Positions 39,766-50,086 of a DNA stretch of 64,000 bases are shown here, in pieces (positions within the stretch are counted from its first letter, which is position 1; each line of letters starts with the position of its first letter). The notes below the pieces were generated by a model that saw nothing but the letters and a program-made list of their open reading frames with translations, was not told where the DNA came from and ran no database searches. This DNA is from Fuerstiella sp. GTDB taxonomy: Bacteria > Planctomycetota > Planctomycetia > Planctomycetales > Planctomycetaceae. The position numbers were made by a program, and so were the translations under genes. Where the stretch lies: assembly GCA_022447225.1 (NCBI GenBank), contig JAKVAZ010000017.1, positions 62,001-126,000 of the forward strand, in the 5' to 3' direction.

Positions 39766-40233
39766 ATGTTCCACGAAGCAGCGACCACCTACCTTTTGTT
39801 TGGAACCCTCGTTTCCTCGGTGGGTATGGCGATGATTGTGCTCCATGTCATCCAACGCCGAAATCATCTGGATGATGAGTCTCTTTCTGATGCAGATCGC
39901 CGTTTTTTTGAGCAACAGTACCGCCGTCGGATGCAGACATCAGCCTTTGCAGTGACCCTTGGCGCACTGATTGGTCTGTTTGGTTACATCAGGGCGCTGG
40001 AGACGTCACCCATTTTTGCTACCTGCTACGTGATGGCGCTGCTGCTGCTTTCGCTCTGGCTGATTCTGCTGGCACTTAGTGACGCGGTGGCGTCACGTGT
40101 ACATTCCAGCCGGGTTGACAGACGCCAGAGAAAGTTGCGGGAGTCACTGCAGGAGGCGCTTGTGGAGTTGAAAAACGTTAATGACATCTCCATGGGAGGC
40201 ATCGACTGCGACGCATCACACGATCACAATTAA
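39766..40233 (+). CDS. Small membrane protein with hydrophobic segments
   Basis: The protein (155 residues from the ATG at 39766; an in-frame TTG 30 nt upstream is possible) has a first hydrophobic segment near residues 8-30, a charged loop rich in Asp, Arg and Gln, and two more hydrophobic stretches near 58-75 and 82-105. The C-terminal tail is charged and ends with a His/Asp-rich stretch. No domain was recognised and no strong ribosome site was seen. It is convergent with the DUF1552 gene. The function is unknown. Confidence 0.6.
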   Translation: MFHEAATTYLLFGTLVSSVGMAMIVLHVIQRRNHLDDESLSDADRRFFEQQYRRRMQTSAFAVTLGALIGLFGYIRALETSPIFATCYVMALLLLSLWLILLALSDAVASRVHSSRVDRRQRKLRESLQEALVELKNVNDISMGGIDCDASHDHN

Positions 40234-40289
40234 CCAGTAATGGTCTGTGGCGCTGGAGGGACTGCAGTCGAGATGTCATGGCCTGAGTT

Positions 40290-41627
40290 TCATACTGACG
40301 TGAAAATTGAATCAGTCAGCAATTGTGTGCTGTCGGCGAAAGATTCCTGCTGAATCCCCATCGATCTCAGGATGCTGAGATACACGTTGGACATGATTGT
40401 TTCTCCGTTTTGCCAGTACGTACCGTGCTGAAGCCCCATATTTGAGCCACCGGCAATCAGCGTGGGCAGATTCTTTGACCAGTGAGTCGTACTGGCGCCA
40501 CTTCCGTACAATACGATACTGTTGTCCAGGACACTGCCGTTCACATCTTTGTATTCCTGCATTTGCTGCAGGAACCCGGCCAGCTGCTCACTCAGAAATC
40601 GATCGTACATTGCAAACTGCAGCTGTCCTTCTCTGTCACCGGCATGAGACAAACTGTGGTGGGTGTGGGACAGGCCCAGTCTGAGCGGAAATGTGTCACT
40701 GATCCCCATACCATCCTCGCGATTCAGCATAAAGGTAATGGAACGGGTGATATCGGCATCAAACGCCAGGGCGATCAGATCAAACATGGTGCGGTAGTAT
40801 TCGGCCGGTTCTCCTTCCGACGTTGCGTCGAGGTCCAGACCTGAATAATCCTGATCTTTGATCGGGACGTCGATCCATTTTTCGGACGTGATCAGACGCG
40901 ATTCCACTTCGCTGAGTGACGTCAAATACTGATCCATGGTAGCTCGATCAGATCGTCCCAGTGTCCTGTTGAATGAACGGGTTGTTTCCAGTACCGCATC
41001 TACGAGCTTGATCCGACGACGCAGATGTTGTCGCTGATTTTCCAGTGACGAATGTTCACCTCGAAACAGACGATCAAAGATGCGCCGGGGATTATTCATC
41101 GCAGGAACCGGCTTGCCTTCAATATTGTACGAGATCGTACCGGTTCTCGACAAAAAACCGACACCGGCATCGACTGACATAACCAGCGACGGACGTCGGC
41201 AATGCTGTTTCGTATGGAGTGCCACTACCTGATCCAGCCCGACAGAGTTAAACGTTCCACGGCTCGAATCATGGAGTGGTGCGCCGGTAAGCCACATGTC
41301 GGAACAAATGTGAGGATCGGCCCGCGGTCCGTTTGGATGGTAGAGACCACCCAGGAAACTGAGCTGGTCTCGATAGGGACTCAGCGGCCTGGTGGATTCT
41401 CCGAACACGAACCCACGACCTGTTTTTTCCGGAAACCAGCTCCATTCACTGATCCCGTGATCCGCTTTGGGCAGCGACATACCGTTGGCGGTGTAGAGGG
41501 CACAGAATCTCTTCGGTATTTGCTCTGCGATCTCCTTTCCCATTGCTTCGAGCACTGGAAGAGCGAGCGTTGAACCGGCCACGCCCTTGAGTACGGAGCG
41601 ACGATCAAGCTGTTTAGCGTGAGTCAT
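40290..41627 (-). CDS. DUF1552 (HxxSHH) family protein
   Basis: The 445-residue protein begins with a Tat-like signal ([17 protein letters not shown], residues 8-24), suggesting export in folded form. The body matches DUF1552: [11 protein letters not shown] near residue 41, [12 protein letters not shown] near 90, and an HSLSHAGD sequence near residue 324 that is a variant of the family's HxxSHH motif. These proteins are widespread in planctomycetes, usually next to a DUF1592-type partner, as here 44 nt away. A phosphatase/sulfatase-like fold has been suggested for related families, but the function is unknown. Confidence 0.85.
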   Translation of the reverse strand: MTHAKQLDRRSVLKGVAGSTLALPVLEAMGKEIAEQIPKRFCALYTANGMSLPKADHGISEWSWFPEKTGRGFVFGESTRPLSPYRDQLSFLGGLYHPNGPRADPHICSDMWLTGAPLHDSSRGTFNSVGLDQVVALHTKQHCRRPSLVMSVDAGVGFLSRTGTISYNIEGKPVPAMNNPRRIFDRLFRGEHSSLENQRQHLRRRIKLVDAVLETTRSFNRTLGRSDRATMDQYLTSLSEVESRLITSEKWIDVPIKDQDYSGLDLDATSEGEPAEYYRTMFDLIALAFDADITRSITFMLNREDGMGISDTFPLRLGLSHTHHSLSHAGDREGQLQFAMYDRFLSEQLAGFLQQMQEYKDVNGSVLDNSIVLYGSGASTTHWSKNLPTLIAGGSNMGLQHGTYWQNGETIMSNVYLSILRSMGIQQESFADSTQLLTDSIFTSV

Positions 41628-41671
41628 GGACTGAGTGCCCGTTCAAACTGGGAAATTGAGACGAAACGATG

Positions 41672-44638
41672 TTATTTCATCAGAAATAAGTCACTGTTAA
41701 TGACGAATCGGACCATGTCGCGCATTAGATATCCCTGAGGTTTTAATTCTAAAGCGTGTGCCCTAAGGAACTCAATCTCGTTATACGTGAGAGTTCGTCC
41801 AACTGCGTAGCCGGCAAGATTCTTTAACAGGCTGAACGCCACCTGATCAATACGGTCTTCGACCAGATAGGATTTAAGTCCTGTTGTATCACTAATGTCT
41901 GTGCCGTCAGGCAGTGTGGTATGACTGACAACTGAGTCCTCACGAGACAAGCCCCCGGCATCATATTGTTCAAACGCCAGTCCCCAGGGATCGATACGGG
42001 CGTGACATCCTGCGCATTCTTTCTGACTGCTGTGATATTTTAGCCTTTCCCGCATCGACAATCCACTTTGATCGATCGGCAGCTCCGGAACATTGGGAGG
42101 AGGATCTGCCGGTGGTTCGGCGATAATCCGACGAGCCAGCCAGGCACCACGTTTAACGGGATTCGATTCTCTGCCATCCGAAAGTCCCGCAAGAATTGCG
42201 GCCTGCGTCAGCACTCCACCCAAACCGTTTTTTCCATGCCTGACACGAACAAAATCAAAACCGGTTTCCACCTGTTCACTCAATCCGTAGTAATCGGCAA
42301 CGACTTCATTCGCCAGAACAAAATCGGAGCGGATTAGTTGATGCAGAGGCAGATTTTCGCGAATCAGATACTGCAAAAGCTCGACAGGTTCCCTGCGAAG
42401 CTGTGTGCGCACATGAGGAGTGAGTTGTGGGAATCGCTTATGGTCGACTTCGATGACATCGAAACGATTCAGGTCCAGCCACTGCGCCACAAATTGCTGC
42501 ATAGACTGTTCAAATCGGTCATGGCTGATCATTCGATCAACTTCAGTATCCAGTGATTCATGCAGTTGATCCTCTGCGGCGATCTGCAGCAGTCGTTCAT
42601 CCGGAGCCGTGTTCCACAGAAAATAAGACAGTTTTGCGGCAAGTTCCCAGGCATTCAACGGTTCCGGTTCAGGCGTCTCACTGCGTTCCACAAGAAACAG
42701 GAACTGAGGCGACGTCAGCACAACGTAAAGCGTGTTCCTGATACTGAGCCGGAAATTTCCGGTAGACTCAAAAGCCTTTCGCCAGGCGGCAAACAATGAT
42801 GTTTCTTCCACGCCGGTCAGAGGTCGCCGATAAGCATTCGTTGCAAACCTGCGAATGATCTCACGAGCCCGCTCGGGAGAATCTGCCGGCAGTTGAGTTT
42901 CAGGGAAGATGCGGCGGTGAACTGCAGGCGGCCATGATTCATAGAACGGTCCTTCAAACAGAACCGATCTGATCAGCAATCGCGGTATGTCCCGTCCGTC
43001 CGTATATTCACTCCGAACTCCGATTTCCCTGATCCCCGCCAGATAATTGACATTGTCTTTTTCCACGCTGGGTTTGGGAAAGTTGTTGATGGCTCCTTCG
43101 AAGACAAACTCTGCAGGCTTTGTGCCGTCAACGGTTTGAGCGACGCCAACAGCAGCCAGCGTACTGCCGCAATCACGGCGCAATCCCATGTGTACACCAA
43201 TTTTTGGTGAACGCTGTTCGAATGCGATAAATCGCTGAGCCAGGTCAGTGGTTTCCGAGAGGGGCGTCAGAATAATCCGATCCAGCGAAATTCCATCAGA
43301 CTGGACAGAAATATTAGTTTTTCCGGCCGGCAATCTCAGAACCAGAAATGCCGGTTGATGCAGTTGACCACTGAATGACAGTGTTCCGCAGGTAAGCGTG
43401 ATCTGAGGAACCGTTACTGCAGAAGAATCTTTCGCGTAAGCATCCACCTGATAGATTCCGGAATGCTCAATGATGATCCGGTTTCTGGTCGCGGGATTGC
43501 TGATTACCACGCTGTTTTCATTCGACTTCCGCTGACTGGCGGCTCCTGTTTCCAACAGCAGGCCATCGTCATATTTTGCTGCGGAAACGGTCACGCGAAA
43601 ATCTCCACCAGTTGGTAACTCCCGCAGAGATATCTTGAAATTCGCTTTGTGACCGTAAGTCGAGTCCACTCCGAACAGTCCTTGTCCGGGAATCGCCGGC
43701 CGAAGCAGCAGGCCCTCGGGGACTGTTTCCCACGCCATTCCCCTGGGATACCCTTCTGCCCCGCGAACACAGGCAAACACGGCATGATAGATGCTGTCGT
43801 AATCTCTCCAGCCGCGTACTGTGCTGTTTCCCTCATAGCCCTCGACAAAGCGAAAAACGGTCTGCATCTGAAGTGGATCAAAATCAAATTGTTTTTGAGG
43901 AATCGGCTGAGACACTACAAAATCCGTGTTCTCCAGCAGGGCGCTGTTCGCTCCCAGAATCAGCGCGTCCGGGTAAGGGGCTGAATTCACGTGTTTCCCA
44001 AGGTCCACCCGGAAACTCTGGATCATTGGTTTGACGGTTTCATCCACGATGCACCGGTCGAGGGCCTGTTCGGCTATTTCCAGGTAGGTCTCAACCTGCA
44101 GCGGGGTCAGTTGCATGGACTGCGTGTTATTCGTAAATCCGTCCTTTGATACAGCATCCGGAGGCAGCGACTGAGTGATGTCTTCACGCAGTCCCAGCAG
44201 ATCCTGGAGTGTGTTTCGATATTGACTGACGGTCAATCGCCGAATCGAACCGTTCCGTTTGTCAGGACGGGATCTGATTGTTCTAATCGCCTGGTCGATC
44301 CACGCTGTTAGTGCGGCACGTTCCGTGTTCGCTGGCTGTGGTTCATCTTCCGGTGGCATCTTCAGATCGATGATCTGTCTGCGGATTCCTTCCCAGAGTC
44401 GCAGTTCCCTGGGTTCCGGTGTCCCCGTGAGTTGATCGAGTCGTATGCCGGATTCCGCGGTTTCGTCATGATGGCATTTCAGGCAGTAGCTCTTCAGAAA
44501 TGGAAGTACTTCCTGATCGAATGAATCTTTGGATTCAGCAGTCGGCACTCCGGCTATGAACAAAAAGATCGCGGCAGGAATGATTTGACCTGGCCAGTCG
44601 ATGTCAAAGGGATTTCCACGATCCAGCAGGCGTCTCAC
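41672..44638 (-). CDS. Secreted DUF1587/1592/1588/1585-type protein with CxxCH motifs
   Basis: The 988-residue protein has an N-terminal export segment and a c-type heme motif CLKCH at about residues 52-56, then the planctomycete domain chain DUF1587 (RLTVSQYRNTLQDLLGL), DUF1595, DUF1592, DUF1588 (NPVKRGAWLARRIIAEPP) and DUF1585. A second CAGCH motif lies near residue 868. It is probably periplasmic. The GTG at 44638 has AGGAAG 7 nt upstream, and an adjacent TTG is an alternative. It is cotranscribed with the DUF1552 gene downstream. The function is unknown, and electron transfer is only suggested by the heme motifs. Confidence 0.85.
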   Translation of the reverse strand: MRRLLDRGNPFDIDWPGQIIPAAIFLFIAGVPTAESKDSFDQEVLPFLKSYCLKCHHDETAESGIRLDQLTGTPEPRELRLWEGIRRQIIDLKMPPEDEPQPANTERAALTAWIDQAIRTIRSRPDKRNGSIRRLTVSQYRNTLQDLLGLREDITQSLPPDAVSKDGFTNNTQSMQLTPLQVETYLEIAEQALDRCIVDETVKPMIQSFRVDLGKHVNSAPYPDALILGANSALLENTDFVVSQPIPQKQFDFDPLQMQTVFRFVEGYEGNSTVRGWRDYDSIYHAVFACVRGAEGYPRGMAWETVPEGLLLRPAIPGQGLFGVDSTYGHKANFKISLRELPTGGDFRVTVSAAKYDDGLLLETGAASQRKSNENSVVISNPATRNRIIIEHSGIYQVDAYAKDSSAVTVPQITLTCGTLSFSGQLHQPAFLVLRLPAGKTNISVQSDGISLDRIILTPLSETTDLAQRFIAFEQRSPKIGVHMGLRRDCGSTLAAVGVAQTVDGTKPAEFVFEGAINNFPKPSVEKDNVNYLAGIREIGVRSEYTDGRDIPRLLIRSVLFEGPFYESWPPAVHRRIFPETQLPADSPERAREIIRRFATNAYRRPLTGVEETSLFAAWRKAFESTGNFRLSIRNTLYVVLTSPQFLFLVERSETPEPEPLNAWELAAKLSYFLWNTAPDERLLQIAAEDQLHESLDTEVDRMISHDRFEQSMQQFVAQWLDLNRFDVIEVDHKRFPQLTPHVRTQLRREPVELLQYLIRENLPLHQLIRSDFVLANEVVADYYGLSEQVETGFDFVRVRHGKNGLGGVLTQAAILAGLSDGRESNPVKRGAWLARRIIAEPPADPPPNVPELPIDQSGLSMRERLKYHSSQKECAGCHARIDPWGLAFEQYDAGGLSREDSVVSHTTLPDGTDISDTTGLKSYLVEDRIDQVAFSLLKNLAGYAVGRTLTYNEIEFLRAHALELKPQGYLMRDMVRFVINSDLFLMK

Positions 44639-44745
44639 CAATTTACTTCCTGGAAATGACAGCCAAAATCTGGCTCACAATGAACCGGTCTGATATTGAT
44701 TTTGATCCGCCCAAACCGTTTATGCTCCGGTTCTCGTATCAGAAC

Positions 44746-45765
44746 TCATTCAGGCACCGCGATATCAACGTCAAGAAACGACAATGAAAAATCGAAATCA
44801 TCCACCGGTTTTCCGTCTTTTTCGACGTGTGGCTTCACAAAATAATTCAGGGGGGGGCCCTGCTGAGGTGGTGCGAGAATCAGATCACGACCAACGCTGA
44901 ATCCCACCCGGTCAGCGGAAAGATTTCCGAAGCAGTATTCCACCTGCTTCGGGTTTTTTTCTGCTTCGGAAATGTCAACGGGCGTCCATCCGTTTCTGTT
45001 CTCAAAAAACCAGGCCCAGCAGTGATACCCGGAAAGACTGCCTGGTTTTTTGTCACGCGGCAGAGAGTAACCGATTTCAAAACGAGCAGGAATGTTGTGA
45101 GACCTCGCCAGCGACATAAACAGGCTGTGAAAGTCGGTGCAATTTCCGAATCGACTTTCGCAGGCCCATACGGCGTCGCCGGTGCCGTAACCTGGACGGG
45201 ACTTGTCATAGGAAAGATGATCAAGCACTCGATGGTAGAACACATGTGCTCTGTCCCGGGAATTCACCGGTAACTTTGCAGCGTCTATCAGTTCCAGCGG
45301 TCGACCTCCGATTGGTACCTTTTTTGAACCGGTCATCCAGAGCGTTCGGGTCTCGTCTGACAGAACGCGTACATCCTGTTCACCGTCTGCCCGCGATTCC
45401 TGCCGGGTGACGTGCCACACGATTTCGAAATTCAGTACTTCTGCTTTGCTGATCGGGCCACGTCCATACAGCATTGAGTTACCAAAGCGTTTGTCAGTAC
45501 TGCGTCTCAACGGCAGACTCTCATGCTTCACTTCCTGTGTCACGGTCTGGATTGATGACGATTGAGGAATCGGAATCCAGATCCTGATCTGCCCACCGGA
45601 ATGACCGGGACGCACCTGCAATTCGGCTCTCAATTGAACGTGGCGCGCCGAATTCGTATCGATCCCGAGAGCACAGTTCTGACTTAGGAAAACGACGACA
45701 ACAATTGACACCAACCACTGCAGAAAACAGCGTTGATCGGTTTCCGGAATAGAGTACTGATTCAA
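44746..45765 (-). CDS. Exported transglutaminase-like protein
   Basis: The 339-residue protein has an N-terminal hydrophobic segment at about 16-34 (signal peptide or anchor) and a transglutaminase-like core with the catalytic triad C209 (RFGNCTDFHSL), H248 (GYHCWAWFF) and D264 (WTPVDISEA). Such proteins act as proteases or amide-modifying enzymes outside the cytoplasm. The start is TTG at 45765, supported by GGGAG 8 nt upstream. It lies 107 nt before the DUF1592 gene on the same strand and may be in the same operon. Confidence 0.8.
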   Translation of the reverse strand: MNQYSIPETDQRCFLQWLVSIVVVVFLSQNCALGIDTNSARHVQLRAELQVRPGHSGGQIRIWIPIPQSSSIQTVTQEVKHESLPLRRSTDKRFGNSMLYGRGPISKAEVLNFEIVWHVTRQESRADGEQDVRVLSDETRTLWMTGSKKVPIGGRPLELIDAAKLPVNSRDRAHVFYHRVLDHLSYDKSRPGYGTGDAVWACESRFGNCTDFHSLFMSLARSHNIPARFEIGYSLPRDKKPGSLSGYHCWAWFFENRNGWTPVDISEAEKNPKQVEYCFGNLSADRVGFSVGRDLILAPPQQGPPLNYFVKPHVEKDGKPVDDFDFSLSFLDVDIAVPE

Positions 45766-46305
45766 CGGGTTCTCCCGTACGGACCTATGTGGCTCTATAG
45801 TGTTGCGATGTTTGTGTGATAAGAGTCATACAATACTCTTCGAACTTCCGAAACACAGTCCGTTTTCATGTTTTGAGTGGCGACCTGTGAAATGATGGTC
45901 CCCGGTCGGGCGCAGAATCCTGTTGAGGCCACGAGCAGGCTGGATGCGGTTTGTCGAACTGCATCCAAAACGTCAGGTCGTTCGAAATGTCCGGAGACAC
46001 ATCGCGGGAGAAAACGGGGGGCCGGCACTGACAACGTCGGAAGGTCTGTCGGTGCCGGGCTGGACGGGCGTCAGATATGAAAAAAAAAACGGGATTTGCT
46101 GCGATTCATTCCGGTGTCCCGGGTGAATGTAGGCTGCAGGGGTCGCTTTTTGCCGTGCAGATGGTCCTGAAAAGACCACATGACAAAAAGGACCTTGCAG
46201 AGTATGTGGCAGCACCAGGCCCGGATCGAGCAGGTTCGGCGGTCGCAGAAGACCAGCCTGCCTTTATGTTGTCAGTTTCGCCGCAGTTGCGTGATTCGTT
46301 CCTGT
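45766..46305. other. Intergenic region without a clear gene
   Basis: This 540-nt stretch lies between the transglutaminase and SulP genes. Its short frames on both strands overlap each other and have no ribosome site or family likeness. A run of ten A residues occurs near 46080. Confidence 0.5.
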
Positions 46306-47961
46306 TTACTTATCCGAATTTGAAACGACTTCCTTTGGAGCTTCCGATGTAAACCGTCCCGCCAGTTCGTCCCAGTCAATAATCAGTTCTCCCCCGAAGT
46401 TGGCATGCTGCCGGGCCCAGTTCATCAACAGATCCAGACAGGCGTGATCGATATAGGTCAGGTTGTCGAAGTAGACACGAAGATTCGATCCGGTCGGAAC
46501 TTTTTCCAGACTCGCTGCTAGTTTCGGAAGACAGACGAAGGTTGCCGCCCCCTGGATATACATCTCCGTTGTCTGTTCGTCTTCTTTTGACGGACGGACG
46601 TCCACCTGGATATCTGAGAATCGGAGCAGCAGTTTCAGGGCTGAGAGTACAATTCCAAGGATCACTCCCTTCAGAAGGTCGGTCGCCACAATCGTGCCCA
46701 CGGTTGCAAAGTAAATCCAGGCCTCACTGTGACTCGTCTTCCAGAGCGATTTGATGTCTTCGACCTTCACGAGTTTGAAACCCGTGTACACCAGCAAAGC
46801 ACCGAGTGCAGATCGGGGGATGTACGTCAGAACAAACGGAATCGCGGCGACGAAAATAAGCAGCCACATTCCGTGCATCACAGTTGACCACCGGGTCTTT
46901 GCACCCGAGGTGACATTGGCACTACTTCGGACAATCACACCCGTCATTGGCAGGGCACCGACAACGCCACACAGGACGTTTCCTACCCCCTGAGCAGTGA
47001 GTTCCTGGTCATATTTTGTGCGTGGCCCCTGGTGCATCTGGTCGACTGCGGTCGCACACAACAACGTTTCTGCACTCGCCACCAGAGCAATCACGAACGC
47101 ACCTGTCAGAACCATTGGATTTGTGAACAATGTGCTCCATGCGATCGATGGTAATGTGACTTCCTTGAACATGTTCTCCGGAACTACGAGCTTCTGGACT
47201 TCAAGGTTTGTAGCCGTGGCGACAATCGTTGCGACCAGAATCCCAATAAGAGCCGCCGGAAGAAATTTGAGCGACTTAGGAGCAACCAGCGGCCAGCCGA
47301 CAAAGCAGGCGATGGCGACAATTCCGGTGATTGCAGCCAGATGATGGTTCTGTGATGTGTCTGAAGAGAAACACTTCAAAACGGCCTCGGGAGCCGTTGC
47401 GATTAACTGGAACGCCCCGCGAGCCTTTGCGCCGTTCCACATGGCTTCGTGGTCCAGCATCACATGGAATTGGCTGACCAAAATCAGAATCCCAATTCCG
47501 GCCAGCATTCCTTTAATCACGGCCGGAGACACGGCACGAAACCACTGTCCAAGCCGCAACCGACCCGCCACAATCTGAAGTACACCGGCCAAAAAGACGC
47601 TTGCTCCCAGCACGACCAGTGAGTACTCGATCTGAGCATTCTCAAGTTCGGTTCCGCTTAGTGAGGATGTCCCTTCAAAGGCCGTACGGCTGTTGGCAAG
47701 CAGGTCCGCAATGATGACAAACAGTCCGGCGGCCGGGCCACTGACCTGGAGCGGTGATCCTGAAAATAATCCGACGATCAGACCGCCAATGATTCCTGTG
47801 ATCAATGCTCGTGCCGGACTGACGCCGACCGCAACGGCAATTCCGATGCACAGCGGAAGTGCGACGAGAAAAACGACGAGCGAGGCCATGAAGTCAGCTT
47901 TAAACGTGGACTGACGTTCAGGAGTGATGGCTGGTTTTGCGGAAGACGTAGTTGTTGACAT
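46306..47961 (-). CDS. SulP family anion transporter with STAS domain
   Basis: The 551-residue protein has about ten to twelve hydrophobic segments in the inner membrane, beginning DFMASLVVFLVALPLCIGIAVA, and the SulP block SPLQVSGPAAGLFVIIADLL. A cytoplasmic STAS domain occupies about 470-540 (LRVYFDNLTYIDHACLDLL). SulP members carry sulfate, bicarbonate or other anions. No carbonic anhydrase or sulfate-assimilation gene lies beside it to decide the substrate, although a bicarbonate or sulfate role is plausible. No strong ribosome site was seen before the ATG at 47961. Confidence 0.9.
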   Translation of the reverse strand: MSTTTSSAKPAITPERQSTFKADFMASLVVFLVALPLCIGIAVAVGVSPARALITGIIGGLIVGLFSGSPLQVSGPAAGLFVIIADLLANSRTAFEGTSSLSGTELENAQIEYSLVVLGASVFLAGVLQIVAGRLRLGQWFRAVSPAVIKGMLAGIGILILVSQFHVMLDHEAMWNGAKARGAFQLIATAPEAVLKCFSSDTSQNHHLAAITGIVAIACFVGWPLVAPKSLKFLPAALIGILVATIVATATNLEVQKLVVPENMFKEVTLPSIAWSTLFTNPMVLTGAFVIALVASAETLLCATAVDQMHQGPRTKYDQELTAQGVGNVLCGVVGALPMTGVIVRSSANVTSGAKTRWSTVMHGMWLLIFVAAIPFVLTYIPRSALGALLVYTGFKLVKVEDIKSLWKTSHSEAWIYFATVGTIVATDLLKGVILGIVLSALKLLLRFSDIQVDVRPSKEDEQTTEMYIQGAATFVCLPKLAASLEKVPTGSNLRVYFDNLTYIDHACLDLLMNWARQHANFGGELIIDWDELAGRFTSEAPKEVVSNSDK

Positions 47962-48130
47962 TACGAATGCTTTGAGGAGTGGTTGCCAAAGAAAAAGAAA
48001 AACGGCGTTGTCGAGGGAACCGAACAGCCCTCAGGAAATGCATTGTGTACCCAATGACTGAACGCGGAACTGTGACAGACGTCGAAGAATGTTAGGCGTC
48101 ACCGCGTGCAGGCAGAAAAACGGTGACAAT

Positions 48131-48448
48131 TCAGGACGACATCGGACCACCAAAACCATTTCGTGCACGGTACTCAGCTCGTAAACGGGCTGACAATTGG
48201 ATGGATTTGGTGGGATGTGGAGAACGGTAACGGCGATCGTGGCCCCGGGAACCTGAGACACGCATTTTTTTGTTGCGAAGTCGGACTCGGCATTGGAGTT
48301 CGGTACGGACAGCTTCTACTTCTTGTTCAAACTCGAATGTTTCGGATTCTGCGACCGGCAAAGACACAGCAGTGGCAGGTACGGCAATCACAGCAAACCC
48401 CATAATACACATCAACCATGTGTTTAGGGTTTGGGATGGTTGAGACAT
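48131..48448 (-). CDS. Doubtful small exported protein
   Basis: This frame has an ATG at 48448 with AGGT upstream and a hydrophobic, signal-like segment at about residues 9-28, then an acidic stretch (ESETFEFEQEVEAV). From about residue 50 the sequence turns arginine-rich and looks like a shifted frame. Another minus-strand frame with a more natural composition continues through 48031-48260. The gene may be frameshifted, decayed or not a gene at all. Confidence 0.3.
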   Translation of the reverse strand: MSQPSQTLNTWLMCIMGFAVIAVPATAVSLPVAESETFEFEQEVEAVRTELQCRVRLRNKKMRVSGSRGHDRRYRSPHPTKSIQLSARLRAEYRARNGFGGPMSS

Positions 48449-49057
48449 GGGGATACCTGAACGATGAACAGTGCGAGATTGTCCGTGGAGTGTTCCCATC
48501 AGAATTCGGAAATGTTATCTGCGCAACGTACGTCGTCAATTGCAGATTTGGTAAATGTTGATCAATACCAATTGCTTTTGATGGTTGTTTCACTCAGCAG
48601 GCAAACATATTTTGCCTTGGCTGCTATCTGATTTTAGGGTGTTCGTCGACCCGGGAAAGCACGCTCCATTAGTCTGCCGCTTATTGTTTAAATCTTCACA
48701 AAAGGAAATTCGATCCTGTTTGACAGTCGAATGTCGGATACTCCCCTGACCCCATTCCTGATGGCCGATTTGTCGGCCATGATGCCGACTCAATCTTTGT
48801 TCAAACGATCGAGTGATCTCGATTTCAGATTCAGGCCGGAAATTTTCCTGCCGGCGGAAATTGCCGGTAAAGAGACGTCAGGTGATCGCGTGTGAATGTA
48901 CGAGGTGGCGTTGAAATCGGATCAGCCGTTTCAATCGTCTTAATCGGATGGTGATGGATTTACGTGCTTTGGCTGGAAAAAACTCGTGCTGGATGTCGTG
49001 AGTTTATGGCCGATCTCCATTGAGTACCAAATCGAACTTGGACAGGAGAATCGACTC
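48449..49057. other. Intergenic region before the beta-barrel protein
   Basis: This region of about 600 nt holds no convincing gene. A small hairpin (CCGGC/GCCGG, 7-nt loop) lies near 48851-48867. The ribosome site of the next gene is at the right end. Confidence 0.5.
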
Positions 49058-49993
49058 ATGATCGAGTCACGAGGCCTCAGGCTTGTGAGCATCGTGGTGT
49101 TCTGTTGCATGGTTGAACATCTGGCGGCGGATGATCTGTCAACTGTGGAACGGATTTTTGCGGTTGGTTCTTCGCAGCACTTCTATCGGCACCACACTGA
49201 ATGTTCCCGCGGTACCCTGCTGCAGTGGGACGATGCCGCTCCTCTCGCAGGGGGGCCGAACCTGGAGGAACCGCTGGTCACTGATCGACCGGACTTCACC
49301 GAAGCTTCATCGACTGTCGGTCTCGGAGTGACGCAGCTGGAATTCGGATATACGTACACGTACGACAATAACGCCGGCGCCAGCACCCGCAGCCAGTCAT
49401 TTGGCGAACCGCTGTTGCGGCACGGGATTGTGGATGACTGGCTGGAACTTCGAGTTGCCCTGTTTCCTGTGGAACAGCAGACAACTGTGGTTGGGGCAAC
49501 AGACTCCACATCCGGCACTGAAGATCTCTATGTCGGTTTCAAGATCGGACTCACTCCGCAGCAGGGAATCCTGCCGGAGATGGCATTGATTCCTCAGATG
49601 AATCTGCCCACTGGAAGTTCGGCGTTTACATCCGACCTGATTGAACCCGGTCTGAACTGGATCTATGGCTGGGAAATCAATGACTTCATATCAACCGCCG
49701 GTTCTACCCAGGGAAATCGTCGAGCTGATGCGACAACCGGACAGGATTATCTTGAAATGGCTCAGTCCTGGACGTTTGCCTACTCCTGCACTGAAGAACT
49801 GGGTGCTTACACGGAATGGTTCGCCCTGATTCCGAACAATGCGGATACAGATCAGACGCAGCACTATTTTAACGGTGGATTTACGTACCTGATCAGCAGT
49901 GATGTGCAGTTCGACATCCGCGCCGGAGTGGGACTCAACGATGCCGCCGACGATTATTTTTTGGGGACCGGGCTGTCAATTCGTATGCGGTAA
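49058..49993 (+). CDS. Outer-membrane beta-barrel-like protein (phenol MetA deg/transporter family)
   Basis: The 311-residue protein has a signal peptide (IVVFCCMVEHLAA, to about residue 24) and then alternating short amphipathic strands typical of a beta-barrel. The blocks EPLVTDRPDFTEASSTVGLGVTQLE and GFTYLISSDVQFDIRAGVGLNDAADDYFLGTGLSIR match the putative MetA-pathway phenol degradation / outer-membrane 'transporter' family. The ATG at 49058 is preferred because AGGAG precedes it by 9 nt. No transport substrate can be inferred. Confidence 0.7.
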   Translation: MIESRGLRLVSIVVFCCMVEHLAADDLSTVERIFAVGSSQHFYRHHTECSRGTLLQWDDAAPLAGGPNLEEPLVTDRPDFTEASSTVGLGVTQLEFGYTYTYDNNAGASTRSQSFGEPLLRHGIVDDWLELRVALFPVEQQTTVVGATDSTSGTEDLYVGFKIGLTPQQGILPEMALIPQMNLPTGSSAFTSDLIEPGLNWIYGWEINDFISTAGSTQGNRRADATTGQDYLEMAQSWTFAYSCTEELGAYTEWFALIPNNADTDQTQHYFNGGFTYLISSDVQFDIRAGVGLNDAADDYFLGTGLSIRMR

Positions 49994-50086
49994 GAGACTG
50001 GTTCCCGCTTCCGGTCTGAGTCAGACAACAGGCAGCCAAGACTGATCCACGGGCAGAATTACCGGCATTCCCGACGGGGCGTTGTC

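Noticed and set aside
45795-46352. Several overlapping short frames between the transglutaminase and SulP genes
   Set aside because: They overlap on both strands, lack ribosome sites and look like random frames.
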